The notes below the pieces were generated by a model. That model searched no databases. It saw only the letters and a list, made by a program, of their open reading frames with translations, and was not told where the DNA came from. From Solirubrobacterales bacterium (GTDB lineage Bacteria; Actinomycetota; Thermoleophilia; Solirubrobacterales; 70-9), in assembly GCA_023958085.1 (NCBI GenBank), contig JAMLGI010000001.1, forward strand, positions 186,001 through 250,000: a stretch of DNA of 64,000 nucleotides. Direction: 5' to 3'. A program made the position numbers and the translations under genes. This document shows, in pieces, positions 1-9,216 of this stretch. Positions within the stretch are counted from its first letter, which is position 1. Each line of letters begins with the position of its first letter.

Positions 1-47
1 GAGCGATCGGGATTCCGGACCGAGAAGAGTCAGGTCTGGTACCACCT

Positions 48-1211
48 GTGGGTGTAGCTGCGTCCGACCCCGACGGAGCCCCCGAAGTTCCATTCAATCG
101 TGCGGCGCAGACCGGGGCTGAGCTTGCCCGAATCGGGGAGGCGATTCACGGCGGGCATCTGGCTGCCGACGGCCCGTTCACCAAGGTCTGCTCCGAAGCG
201 CTCGCGCGCAGACTCGACTCTCCGGTGCTCCTGGTTCACTCATGTACAGCCGCGCTTGAGATCGCCGCCCTCCTGCTGGACATCCAGCCCGGGGACGAGG
301 TGATCCTGCCCTCCTACACGTTCGTATCGACGGCCAACGCATTCGTGCTGCGTGGCGCGGTACCGGTGTTCGTCGACGTCCTTGACGACACCCTCAACAT
401 CGATCCCGACCGGGTCGAGTCGGCAGTCACCGACCGGACCCGGGCGATCGTCCCGGTCCACTACGCCGGGGTCGGCTGCGACATGAAGACGATCCTCGGG
501 ATCGCCGGAGAACACGGACTGGAGGTGATCGAGGATGCGGCACAGGGCCTTGCGGCCAGTCGCGACGGAGTGCCATTGGGAACGACCGGAAGGCTGGGGG
601 CGCTCAGTTTTCACGAAACCAAGAACGTCACCTGCGGCGAGGGGGGCGCCCTGATCGTGAACGATCCGACTCTCCTGGACCGGGCCGAGATCATCCGTGA
701 AAAGGGGACGGATCGCAGCCGGTTCTTTCGCGGAGAGGTCGACCGGTACACCTGGACGGACATCGGTTCCTCGTTCGCGATGAGTGAGATCGCTGCCGCC
801 TTCCTCTCCGCCCAACTGGAGAAGGCGGACGAACTCACCGCCCGGCGCCTCGCGATCTGGTCCCGCTACGACGACGCCTTCGCGGACCTGGAGCGGGACG
901 GCTACCTCCGTCGACCGATGATTCCCTCGGCCTGCCGCCACAACGCCCACATGTACCAGCTCAGACTCGGTGACACCGGGCGACGGGATGCCCTGATCTC
1001 GGATCTCGGAGCGAGCGGGATCCACGCCGTGTTTCACTACGTTCCGCTTCACAGTTCGCCGGCCGGCCGGCGTTACGGACGCTGTTCCGGGTCGATGGAT
1101 GCGACCGACGCCGCTGCGGGAGAACTGGTGCGGCTGCCGATCTGGAGCGAGCTGGAGCCGGAGACGGTCGAGCGGGTGATAGTTGCGGTTCAGGGGTTCT
1201 TCGGTCGTTGA
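48..1211 (+). CDS. wecE: WecE/RffA-like dTDP-4-keto-6-deoxysugar aminotransferase
   Basis: This PLP-dependent enzyme of the DegT/DnrJ/EryC1/StrS family has 387 residues, the usual length. WecE (RffA) converts dTDP-4-keto-6-deoxyglucose to dTDP-4-amino-4,6-dideoxygalactose (Fuc4N precursor). The segment LSFHETKN carries the Schiff-base lysine at about residue 192 and is typical of the WecE branch. EDAAQG near residue 162 is the cofactor-ring aspartate motif, and PFN near residue 15 matches the family N-terminus. The GTG start at 48 fits that N-terminus, but the frame is open to the window edge, so an earlier start cannot be excluded. Its substrate is the RmlB product, and rmlA/rmlB lie at 24-27 kb. 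The assignment to WecE rather than another sugar aminotransferase is by motif only. Confidence 0.85.
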   Translation: MGVAASDPDGAPEVPFNRAAQTGAELARIGEAIHGGHLAADGPFTKVCSEALARRLDSPVLLVHSCTAALEIAALLLDIQPGDEVILPSYTFVSTANAFVLRGAVPVFVDVLDDTLNIDPDRVESAVTDRTRAIVPVHYAGVGCDMKTILGIAGEHGLEVIEDAAQGLAASRDGVPLGTTGRLGALSFHETKNVTCGEGGALIVNDPTLLDRAEIIREKGTDRSRFFRGEVDRYTWTDIGSSFAMSEIAAAFLSAQLEKADELTARRLAIWSRYDDAFADLERDGYLRRPMIPSACRHNAHMYQLRLGDTGRRDALISDLGASGIHAVFHYVPLHSSPAGRRYGRCSGSMDATDAAAGELVRLPIWSELEPETVERVIVAVQGFFGR

Positions 1212-3028
1212 GAATCAATGCCGCCTTCCGGGTTGACGTGAGCGGTCGCCCGGTGGATCGCCCCGCAGTTGATCGGTGCGTCCCCGTCAGCCGGAAGGGC
1301 GTTCCGCAGCTTCGTCCGGCGCGCCGGCGAGAGGGGGACGGCGGAAAGGTCGAAAACCGCGATCCGGGAGTCGCCGCTTCGCAGCGGGCGAGATCCCGTC
1401 GCCGCCTGTGCCGCGGTGAGGATCTGACGGCTCTGCCCCGGGCGGTAACCGGCCAGATCGATCCAGAGTCCGGCATAGCCCCAGGCCGTGATCACCGGCA
1501 CCAGCTCCCGAACCGGAAGATCCTTGACGCAGGCCCCGAGGTCCGCTGACCGCCCCTTCATCGCGCCGTAGCTCCAGCGAAGGTCATCCGAATGGATGAA
1601 CCCCTTCATCGGGTCGTAGTCGGCCATCGTGCCGGGCAGGGGCCAGGCCTCCGGGTACTTCAGGTACGGGATCTGGAAGATCATCGATCGGTCGGGGAAG
1701 TGGGTCTCGACCCGCTTCACGAAGGCCGCATCCTCCGAGTACATCCGTTCGAGTTCCGGATGGTTGAACTGGTTGGGCCAGCGGGCCGGAGTCTGATCCC
1801 ACACCCCGAACATCAGGATCAGCCCGATGGCCCCGAAGCTGAGCAGACTGCCTCGCTTCATCCGACGGAGCCGTTCGTCCAGCCGCGACCACAGCGAAAC
1901 GAAACCGATCAAGGCGAAGAACCCGACGAAAATCGACATCCGGTTCCAGCCGCGAATCTCCGGCATCACCAGGAGCGAGAACAACACCGAGATCCCGCCG
2001 ATCGTGGCGATGATGAAAGCCATCAGGGTCGCCACGCCGGCCTGGCGTTCAACGGCGGCCCTCGTTCCAGAGGCCCCCCTTGATCCGGACAGAACCACCA
2101 GGAGGATCCAGACGAGACCGATCGTGCCCAGTAACCCCAGGGACTGGGCATCTCCACTCGAGGCGATCGAGATGTCGAGATACTCTGCCTTCAGCTCGGC
2201 GAGTGGCTCCAGGCGGTGGTTGGTCGCCGGCAGGACAAGCTGGGCCAGGCTCATCCCGTAATGCTCGCTTTCGGCAACGGTCCGCTCGGCGACCTCCCGG
2301 TTGCTGCCGTGATCGGCCTGATAGATCAGTGCCGGGAGATAGCCAAGCAGCAGCACCACCCCGATCAGTACGGCCGCGGCAAGTCCATGGCCGGAGGCGC
2401 GGCGGCGGTCCGGGGAGATCAGCGACACGAGCGAGGCGAAAAGCAGCAGGCCCGCCGCCATCGCCGAGTAGTAGACCCCGCTCAGTCCGACCACCACGCA
2501 GATCACGATCACGCTCGTAAGCCGCCACCGGCTGCCGGTGCGGGTCAGGAACGGAGTTCCGTTGAGGACCTGGAGGACCATCCAGCAGGCCAGCGGCACA
2601 ATGAAGTAGGCGGACAGGTTCAGGTGCGACTCACCGCGCCAGAAGTGGTAGGGCAGAAGCGCGAAGAGAACCCCGCCGGTCAGGGCCATCCGTCGTGAGA
2701 TCCCGATCGAGTGCATCGCCCACCAGGCAGCCGCCCCGGTCAACGGAAAGCCGGCGAGCCAGACCAGATTGACCACTACCGCCGGGTTGTCGGTCCAGAC
2801 TCCGGGCACCCGGAGCATCAGGAGATCGAGCAGGTCCCCCGGGTAGAAATCAAGGGCCTGTTGACCGAACGGTGCTCCCACCGCGAGGTTGGTGAACAGT
2901 CCGCCGTGGTCGATGATCGCTTTGGCCCGGCCCAGCGAGAAAACCGAGTCCCAGTAGTACTCGAACGGAATGTCGAGGCGGGCGTTCCAGAACTTGGCCG
3001 AGACCAACCCTAGCGCGAGCGCAATCAA
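1190..3028 (-). CDS. Polytopic membrane protein, GT-C glycosyltransferase-like
   Basis: The 612-residue product has about a dozen hydrophobic segments over its first two thirds and a soluble C-terminal part. An acidic stretch (DIPFEYYWDS) follows the first membrane segment. This layout resembles polyprenyl-phosphate-sugar-dependent GT-C transferases and YfhO-like proteins, but no family signature is clear, so the function is inferred. It overlaps the aminotransferase gene tail to tail by 22 nt. The TTG start at 3028 has no Shine-Dalgarno sequence and cuts into the first transmembrane helix. The frame stays open upstream to a stop at 3167-3169 without any ATG, GTG or TTG. A CTG at 3148-3146 overlaps the stop of the upstream gene and would give about 652 residues. 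Confidence 0.75.
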   Translation of the reverse strand: MIALALGLVSAKFWNARLDIPFEYYWDSVFSLGRAKAIIDHGGLFTNLAVGAPFGQQALDFYPGDLLDLLMLRVPGVWTDNPAVVVNLVWLAGFPLTGAAAWWAMHSIGISRRMALTGGVLFALLPYHFWRGESHLNLSAYFIVPLACWMVLQVLNGTPFLTRTGSRWRLTSVIVICVVVGLSGVYYSAMAAGLLLFASLVSLISPDRRRASGHGLAAAVLIGVVLLLGYLPALIYQADHGSNREVAERTVAESEHYGMSLAQLVLPATNHRLEPLAELKAEYLDISIASSGDAQSLGLLGTIGLVWILLVVLSGSRGASGTRAAVERQAGVATLMAFIIATIGGISVLFSLLVMPEIRGWNRMSIFVGFFALIGFVSLWSRLDERLRRMKRGSLLSFGAIGLILMFGVWDQTPARWPNQFNHPELERMYSEDAAFVKRVETHFPDRSMIFQIPYLKYPEAWPLPGTMADYDPMKGFIHSDDLRWSYGAMKGRSADLGACVKDLPVRELVPVITAWGYAGLWIDLAGYRPGQSRQILTAAQAATGSRPLRSGDSRIAVFDLSAVPLSPARRTKLRNALPADGDAPINCGAIHRATAHVNPEGGIDSQRPKNP

Positions 3029-3144
3029 GGCCGCGAGCGAGCAGCTCAGAACTGATTTGGCTCGATCCCCGGCGAAGATGGGCCGGATCGTATCCGGATC
3101 GACGGCACACTCGCCCTGGTCCGGGGTCCTGCGAACCTGGTCGG

Positions 3145-5769
3145 TCAGGTTGGTTGAAGATCCCGGTCAGGTTGGGTCGGCGGACTCTCTCGGCGGTTGT
3201 CCAACGTGGCGTTTGGTCGCGTCTGAGTCGAAAGGCCTCCGAGCGCATCCCGAAGCGCGGTCGCCCAGGGCCGATCGGACTCGAGCAGACCTTCATGTCT
3301 TTCTCGTGCTCTGCAGGCGAGGTCACGTCGGATCGACGGGTTGGTTCTGATCTCCGAGATCAGCTTCGCCAAAGTGTCCTCGTCACCCGGTGCGAAGTAG
3401 ATGGCAGCACTATCCCCGGTTTCGCGGTGGGGAGGGATGTCGCTGGCAATCGTCGGCAGGCCCGCGGCCAGCGACTCGGCAACCCCGAGCCCGTAGCCCT
3501 CGTATCGGGAAGGGTTGATCGTGGCGACCGACCCCCGGTAAAGCAGGAGCAGCTCCTCGTCGGGGATCCAGCCGGCGAACCGGACCCGGTCGGCCACACC
3601 GAGGGTTTGAGCCTGTGCCAGCAGCTCGTCGCGGAAGGCCGGATCACTTTCACTGTCTCCGACGCAGACCAGTTCGATTCCGGCCCCGTCGGTCCCGGCC
3701 TTGGCCAGAGCGGCAATGGCGGTATCCAGACCCTTGTACCGGCGCAGGGCCCCGACCACCAGGAACCTGGCCGGGTTGGTTTCGATCAGCTCGGTGGGGA
3801 CCGGCTCGATCCCGGCCGGCTGCTCGGCGATGATCTCTACCGGACAGTCGAACCGGAGATGGCGTTCGATCTCGTCCCGGGAGAACTCGCTGATGGTGAT
3901 GATCGAGTCCGCCCGGGCCGCACCTGACCTCATCACGATCCGGTAGTAGATGGCCTCGAGTCGACTGGCGGCAGAGTCGGGTGAGGCCAGACGCCTCACA
4001 TCGTGGATCGCGAGGATCAACGGTGATCGGCCCCAGAGCGGGGCCTGATCGCCGGGACAGAACAGAACGGTGGAGGCTCCGGTCGTGAACGGGGCAACGA
4101 GGTTCTCGAACAGGATCCGCCGGACCCGTGGACGGCTGGATCTGATCGGGGTGTGGAACACGGTTCCCTCCGGGAAGGAGGAGGAGAGGCTTTCCCGGAC
4201 GTCGCGGGCGCAGCGAACCTCGACCGGGAGATCCAGTGGATGCTGTTTCAGACTCTCGCCGATCTCGGCGACCCGTCGGCCGATCCCGGAGAACTTCGGC
4301 GCGACCTGGAGGGCGTCGACCAGGATGCGTTTCGGCCGGGGATTTCTTCGAAGGCCCAGACCTCGTGAGTAGATGAGCAGCGGAACCACCCAGCCGGCGC
4401 TGAAAACAAGGGCGTTGGCCAGGTCCCCCCGGACAAGCTCGAACAGGACCCAGAAGATGGTCGCGGCGACGATCGGTTCGACCAGCGGCGGAGCCCGTTC
4501 GGCCAGACGACGGTCGGCGAGGACGCAGCCGGCACCGACCAGTCCGAGAATCAGGATCACTCCGATCGGGCCGAAGTTGTAGTCCGACTCGGCAATCAGC
4601 GGAGTGGCGAAGGAGACATCAAATTTCGCGGCTTCGGGGAAGGCTCTCCGGGTGAACTCGGCCCCGAACCCCTGGCTCTTTTCCGGGTAGATCGACCGGG
4701 GGACCGGTTTGGCGACCAGGGCCAGGAACGAGTTGGGGATGTCCAGCTCGGAACGGTTCTGGGCGACCAGGCTGGTCCAGCTGAAACTGGCGATCTGGCT
4801 GGAGTAGAGGTCCCGCCACTGGTCCGGCTGCACCCGTTCGATGAAGCCCTTCGGGGTGATCTGCCCGGTTCCGCTGGCTTCGTTCCGGACCGCCTGGGTG
4901 AGCCCGATGAAGACCACCCCGACCGCGATCAGGGCGGCGGTCTTCTTGATGCCGATTACACGGTTCCCGAGGAGGATCGCGAGCGCCATCACGCCAAGCG
5001 CGATCAGGAAACCGCGCTGGCCGGTGGGAACCAGAAGAGCGATGTATGCGAGCGCAGCCGTTGTCGGAATCATGAGCTGCCGTACCGTCGCCTGGCGACC
5101 AATCAGACCCTGAACCCAAAGGGCAAAGCCAGGTACGGCGAAGGTCGCGACCACGAGCAACCAGGTCCCGCCGATCCAGAACGACTTGACGCTGGCGAAG
5201 AGGTCCTCGACCGGAAGCTGGGTCAGGATGAATCGAACCAGCGCGCCGGCCACCCCGAGGAACCCGATGAAGACAAGCTGCTTGCCGATTCGCTCGATCT
5301 CCCCGGGGCGTCGTCTGAGCCGATCGCCGGGCGACCGGAGCAGGACTGCGGCCGCAAGTGCTGCAAGCATCGCGGCGAGGCCGCCGAGCCCGGTGACCTT
5401 CGCCGCGTAGCGGAAGCCTGCTTCGGAAACCCGGCTCTCGATTCCCTTGGCCGGTGTGGATGCCTTGACCTGTTCCGCGTTCAGCGTCTTGGCCCGCGCG
5501 TTCGAGGTCTCGATCGGTTCCGGAATCGAGACCGCGGCCGACAGGCCGCAAAAGACCACCAGGATCACCCCGAGGATCGCCGGCATAGCGAACCGGCGGG
5601 AGGCACCGAGGCAGCTTGCGGTTAGCAGCGAGAACCCGGCGACCAGCATCCACGCCCTGGCCACCGGTTCCAGTCCGAGGCCGGCAAGCGAGGCGATCAG
5701 AACCACGGCAGCGCCTGCCCCACCGACACCGATCCGGGCGTAGCTCGGTCTGATCGGAGCCTCAGCCAC
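3145..5769 (-). CDS. Fusion of O-antigen polymerase (Wzy-like) and GT4 glycosyltransferase
   Basis: The 874-residue protein has two parts. Residues 1-475 hold about twelve membrane helices. A loop reads KPVPRSIYPEKSQGFG (354-369) and is followed by ESDYNFG (394-400), a pattern typical of oligosaccharide-repeat-unit polymerases (Wzy, PF14296 type). From residue 481 a GT-B glycosyltransferase of family GT4 begins. It has a GxGRR loop (495-499), ISEFSRDEIERH (626-637) and the E-x7-E donor-site motif EGYGLGVAE (757-765). The gene overlaps the next GT4 gene by 8 nt, so the two are probably co-transcribed. The fusion would place a cytosolic sugar transferase on the polymerase that joins repeat units. 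The Wzy label rests on topology and loop motifs because Wzy sequences diverge strongly. Confidence 0.85.
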   Translation of the reverse strand: MAEAPIRPSYARIGVGGAGAAVVLIASLAGLGLEPVARAWMLVAGFSLLTASCLGASRRFAMPAILGVILVVFCGLSAAVSIPEPIETSNARAKTLNAEQVKASTPAKGIESRVSEAGFRYAAKVTGLGGLAAMLAALAAAVLLRSPGDRLRRRPGEIERIGKQLVFIGFLGVAGALVRFILTQLPVEDLFASVKSFWIGGTWLLVVATFAVPGFALWVQGLIGRQATVRQLMIPTTAALAYIALLVPTGQRGFLIALGVMALAILLGNRVIGIKKTAALIAVGVVFIGLTQAVRNEASGTGQITPKGFIERVQPDQWRDLYSSQIASFSWTSLVAQNRSELDIPNSFLALVAKPVPRSIYPEKSQGFGAEFTRRAFPEAAKFDVSFATPLIAESDYNFGPIGVILILGLVGAGCVLADRRLAERAPPLVEPIVAATIFWVLFELVRGDLANALVFSAGWVVPLLIYSRGLGLRRNPRPKRILVDALQVAPKFSGIGRRVAEIGESLKQHPLDLPVEVRCARDVRESLSSSFPEGTVFHTPIRSSRPRVRRILFENLVAPFTTGASTVLFCPGDQAPLWGRSPLILAIHDVRRLASPDSAASRLEAIYYRIVMRSGAARADSIITISEFSRDEIERHLRFDCPVEIIAEQPAGIEPVPTELIETNPARFLVVGALRRYKGLDTAIAALAKAGTDGAGIELVCVGDSESDPAFRDELLAQAQTLGVADRVRFAGWIPDEELLLLYRGSVATINPSRYEGYGLGVAESLAAGLPTIASDIPPHRETGDSAAIYFAPGDEDTLAKLISEIRTNPSIRRDLACRARERHEGLLESDRPWATALRDALGGLSTQTRPNATLDNRRESPPTQPDRDLQPT

Positions 5770-6940
5770 GGGACACCGTCCGGACCAGGCATTCGGCGAC
5801 GTCGGTCCCGGGGTTGGTCGTGGTCCGGTCCCGCATCAGCATTCGACCGTCCTCGACCAGTTTCCGGCGGGCCGGTTCGTCGTCAAGCAGATCGAGCAGC
5901 AGTAAGGCAAGCCGGTCGGCATCTCCGGGCGCGATACGCCAGTTTGCCGGCCATACGTCGCAGAGACCGTCGACCGAGGAGGCCACTCCCGGAACCCCGG
6001 CCGCAAGCGCCTCCAGGGCGACCAGGGGCAGACCCTCGAAGCGTGACGGAATCGCGATCAGATCGATCGCCGAAAGCACCGCCGCAATATCGGCCACCCG
6101 GCCGAGGAAGTGGAAGTTGCGGGCCAATCCCATCCTGGAGACCATGTCCTCGATCCGAGCCCGATCCTGACCGTCGCCGACAACGACGAAGTCGAGATCG
6201 CTGCGTTCCCGGCTCATGCGGGCCGCCGCCTCGACGAAGGTGTCGTGTCCCTTCTGTTTGGCAGTCAGCCGTCCGATGATCCCGATCAAACGAGGCTTGG
6301 GGGGGAGATCGAAGTGATCTCGTGAACGGGCGCTGTCGACTGGTTCAATCCGGGGCAGGGGCGTACTGAACACATTCAGCTCAGTGCCTTGGGGGCGCCA
6401 CTGTTTGCGGTAGCGATTGCCTGCCTCGTCTGAAAGGAGCAGGATTGAGTCGAGTCTGGAAACGGCCCGCCGGGCGAGGGACTCCCTCAGCCTTCCCAGC
6501 CGGAACCCGAGTTCCCCCATGGTTCCGCTGATGTGCATCAGACCTACTACCGGAACCCCGGTTCCTCGAACCAGAAGCGGGGTGGCACCGTACTCGGCAC
6601 TGGGCAGATTGAGGAGGACCACATCGGCTCCGCTCTGGTGGAGGACCGTCTTGATTCGTCGTCGTCGAAAGGGGTTGTACAGATCGAACGCTGCGAGCGG
6701 GAGTCTCTGAACCGGCACATCGAAGTCCGGCAGCGCACCAGTTGCTTCGGTGAATTTCGAAGTCAGTTCCACGTTCCTCCGCGGAGCTGTAAGGGAAAGC
6801 CCAAAACGCTCGTCTTCCGGCCAGGTTGCGCAGCAGATCACAGAAGGGAGCGACATCAGTGCTGAGATCGACTCGGCCCCCGAGAAGATCGCGCTGTCGG
6901 CATACGCGAGCACCCTGATCTGCCTGCCTGTCCCAAGCAC
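5762..6940 (-). CDS. GT4 family glycosyltransferase
   Basis: The 392-residue protein has the two-lobed GT-B fold of family GT4. GIIGRLTAKQKGHD (220-233) opens the C-terminal donor-binding lobe, and the E-x7-E motif lies at FEGLPLVALE (glutamates 302 and 310). There is no signal peptide or membrane segment, so it acts on the cytoplasmic face, presumably adding one sugar to the lipid-linked glycan. Its stop overlaps the start of the Wzy-GT4 fusion gene by 8 nt (same strand), suggesting translational coupling. It starts about 70 nt from the divergent methyltransferase gene. Donor and acceptor cannot be read from sequence. Confidence 0.88.
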   Translation of the reverse strand: MLGTGRQIRVLAYADSAIFSGAESISALMSLPSVICCATWPEDERFGLSLTAPRRNVELTSKFTEATGALPDFDVPVQRLPLAAFDLYNPFRRRRIKTVLHQSGADVVLLNLPSAEYGATPLLVRGTGVPVVGLMHISGTMGELGFRLGRLRESLARRAVSRLDSILLLSDEAGNRYRKQWRPQGTELNVFSTPLPRIEPVDSARSRDHFDLPPKPRLIGIIGRLTAKQKGHDTFVEAAARMSRERSDLDFVVVGDGQDRARIEDMVSRMGLARNFHFLGRVADIAAVLSAIDLIAIPSRFEGLPLVALEALAAGVPGVASSVDGLCDVWPANWRIAPGDADRLALLLLDLLDDEPARRKLVEDGRMLMRDRTTTNPGTDVAECLVRTVSRG

Positions 6941-7012
6941 GGGGGCATCATCTCAGGATTGTTCCGCGGGTTGCCGCCGGTTCACGGTCGGCTTTCGTAT
7001 GCTCGCTGGCTG

Positions 7013-7726
7013 ATGCTCGCTGCCTCACTGCGAAAACTCCGGATGCCGCCCGACACGTTCGAGCGGCACTCCCTGATCGCCACACTCGGCGGGGAGCCAC
7101 AGACCGTGCTGGACGTTGGCGGAATCCAGGGAGAGCTGGGCCTCTTCCTGCCCGATGCGGAGATCACCACGATCAACATGGCCGGGGAGCGGGCCGATCT
7201 CGTCTTTGATGGTGACACCCTGCCGTTTCCGGACCGCAGTTTTGACCTGGCCGTGAGCCTGGACGTGCTTGAGCACATTCCCGGACCGGAGCGGGCGAGG
7301 CATTTCGCGGAGCTCGCCAGGGTCGCAAGCAGCAAGGTGATCATCTGCTGTCCGCTCGGGGGGGCGGATCATGTGGCGGCTGAACAGGCGTTGGCGGACT
7401 GGTATCTGGAAACAACCGGGGAGGACCACCGGTTCCTGCGCGAACATCTGGCGATCGGACTGCCGACCGAGGACGAACTGGGGAGGCTTGCGGCAGGTCT
7501 GGGGTTGCCGTACCGGATCAGGTTCCACGGTGACTTCCGTCGCGCGAACCGGGCCTTTGAGGCAAGCACCATGCTCCGGGCGAGGCCCGGTCCGCGATCC
7601 GGGGTGAACTACGCTCGGGTCCGGTTCGACCCGCGCCGCAGCCTGAGACTCGACGCCGAGAGTCACGGTCACACCAACCGGGCCTTCGTCGAGCTCGATC
7701 CCGGCGCCGGACCAGCCGGGCCGTGA
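7013..7726 (+). CDS. Class I SAM-dependent methyltransferase
   Basis: The fold is a Rossmann-type methyltransferase: motif I is VLDVGGIQGELG and motif IV is FDLAVSLDVLEHI. The ATG at 7013 gives 237 residues. A TTG at 6959 in the same frame would add 18 residues and is an alternative. Its stop overlaps the GTG of the flippase gene by 4 nt, so the two form one transcription unit. In this setting it may methylate a sugar or a chain end of the surface glycan, but the substrate is unknown. Confidence 0.82.
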   Translation: MLAASLRKLRMPPDTFERHSLIATLGGEPQTVLDVGGIQGELGLFLPDAEITTINMAGERADLVFDGDTLPFPDRSFDLAVSLDVLEHIPGPERARHFAELARVASSKVIICCPLGGADHVAAEQALADWYLETTGEDHRFLREHLAIGLPTEDELGRLAAGLGLPYRIRFHGDFRRANRAFEASTMLRARPGPRSGVNYARVRFDPRRSLRLDAESHGHTNRAFVELDPGAGPAGP

Positions 7727-9207
7727 GCGACCCGCCGCTCGACTCCCCGGTGGATCCCGCACCGACGGAGGCATCGGGGGAAACCCCGCTCCGGCAGCAG
7801 GCGATCCGGGGGGCCTCGCTCCTCAGCGTGCGCCAGCTCCTGGTCGGCCTGGTCACCGTCGGCGGAATCGTCGGCCTGCCGCTGCTGCTCACCCCGGCCG
7901 AGTTCTCGCTTTACGGATACGTGAACACGGTGGTGCTGGTCGGGGCGGCGGTCGGCGATCTCGGCCTGGGGGCGTACATCATCAGCCACGCGATCAGGGA
8001 TCGGGATCTGGAACGCAGCTTCGCGCTTCAGCTCACCTTCTGGACGCTGACCAGCGCCCTGGTGATCGGTGTCTCGATGGTCGGCGACCCGTTCGGTTTT
8101 TCGCCCGTCACCACCGGGCTGCTGGTGCTCTGCCTGCTGCTCTTCTCGCTTCAGGCCCTGCCGACCGCCCTGCTGGAGAAGGAGATGCGTTTCGCCCGGA
8201 TCTCGGCGATCGAGGTGGTCCAGCGGGTGCTCCTGGTCGGGATCGCGTTGGGACTGGCGGCGTTTCACCCGACCGAGTGGTCGATTCCGCTGGCGGCGGC
8301 GGTCGCCGCCCTGATCGGCTATCCCGCTTTCCTGATCGCGGCCCGCTGGCGCTGGCGCCCGAGGCTGGGCGGAGGCGAGCCGGTGTTCCGGGGGTTTGCC
8401 TCTCACTGGTGGCAGATACGGATCGCTTCGCAGGCCGCCTATGCGGCCTACCCGCTTCTCGGCGGCCTGCTCTTTTCGGCCACCGAGGTCGGGTTGATCG
8501 TCTGGGCGCTGGCGGTCACCTCGATCCCGGCGTACTTCGCGCCGATGGTTGCCCGGGCGACCTTCCCGGCCCTCTCCCGGGCGGAACCACTCGAACGGGC
8601 CCCCATCTTCAGCCCGCTCCTGCGGGGGCTCCTGGTGATCGGGATGCCCCTGATCGCGGCCCTGCTGGTCGCCGCCGAACCACTGACCGCCGGAATCTTC
8701 GGGTCAGATTGGATCGACGCGGTGCCCCTGCTGCGGCTGGAGTCGATCACGACCGTTCTCGGAATCGCGACCAGCTCGGCCATCCCCTTCGTGTTCCTCA
8801 CGACATCGCCCCGGAACGTCAAATGGATCTGCGTGGGAAACACCCTGGCGATCGTCGCACTCGGGGTCGTCCTTGCTCCGGCGGCCGGGTATCTCTCGAT
8901 CTCGATCGCGACGATCGCCTCGACCTCGGTCATGTTGGTCCTCTTCGACCGTATGCTCCGGCGCCGGGTTGGCTACAGCCTGATCCGCGACATGGTCCCG
9001 GCCGCGGCGGGACTTGCCATTGCCGTGGTTCCGGGGTTCGGGCTGCTTGCGCTCACCGGATCGACCCTGACCGGCGGGATCCTCGCCGGTGCGGTTGCCG
9101 CCGCTCTGCAGGTTGCCGTCACCTATCTGCTGGGAGGCGGGATCAGTCCGCGCGCGGTGCTGGAACAGATGCGGGGCGGCAGTGAGGGTCCCGCCGCCAC
9201 TGCCTGA
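7723..9207 (+). CDS. Wzx-like polysaccharide flippase
   Basis: This 494-residue integral membrane protein has about 12-14 hydrophobic helices spread over its full length. It matches the MOP-superfamily polysaccharide exporters (Polysacc_synt type), which flip undecaprenyl-diphosphate-linked oligosaccharides across the plasma membrane. The N-terminal 35 residues are polar and proline-rich, followed by QAIRGASLLSVRQLL, the usual start of the first helix. The GTG start overlaps the preceding methyltransferase stop. It ends 10 nt from the convergent methyltransferase gene. The family assignment is good; the cargo is inferred from the neighbouring polymerase and transferases. Confidence 0.85.
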   Translation: MSDPPLDSPVDPAPTEASGETPLRQQAIRGASLLSVRQLLVGLVTVGGIVGLPLLLTPAEFSLYGYVNTVVLVGAAVGDLGLGAYIISHAIRDRDLERSFALQLTFWTLTSALVIGVSMVGDPFGFSPVTTGLLVLCLLLFSLQALPTALLEKEMRFARISAIEVVQRVLLVGIALGLAAFHPTEWSIPLAAAVAALIGYPAFLIAARWRWRPRLGGGEPVFRGFASHWWQIRIASQAAYAAYPLLGGLLFSATEVGLIVWALAVTSIPAYFAPMVARATFPALSRAEPLERAPIFSPLLRGLLVIGMPLIAALLVAAEPLTAGIFGSDWIDAVPLLRLESITTVLGIATSSAIPFVFLTTSPRNVKWICVGNTLAIVALGVVLAPAAGYLSISIATIASTSVMLVLFDRMLRRRVGYSLIRDMVPAAAGLAIAVVPGFGLLALTGSTLTGGILAGAVAAALQVAVTYLLGGGISPRAVLEQMRGGSEGPAATA

Positions 9208-9216
9208 ACGAGGCGA

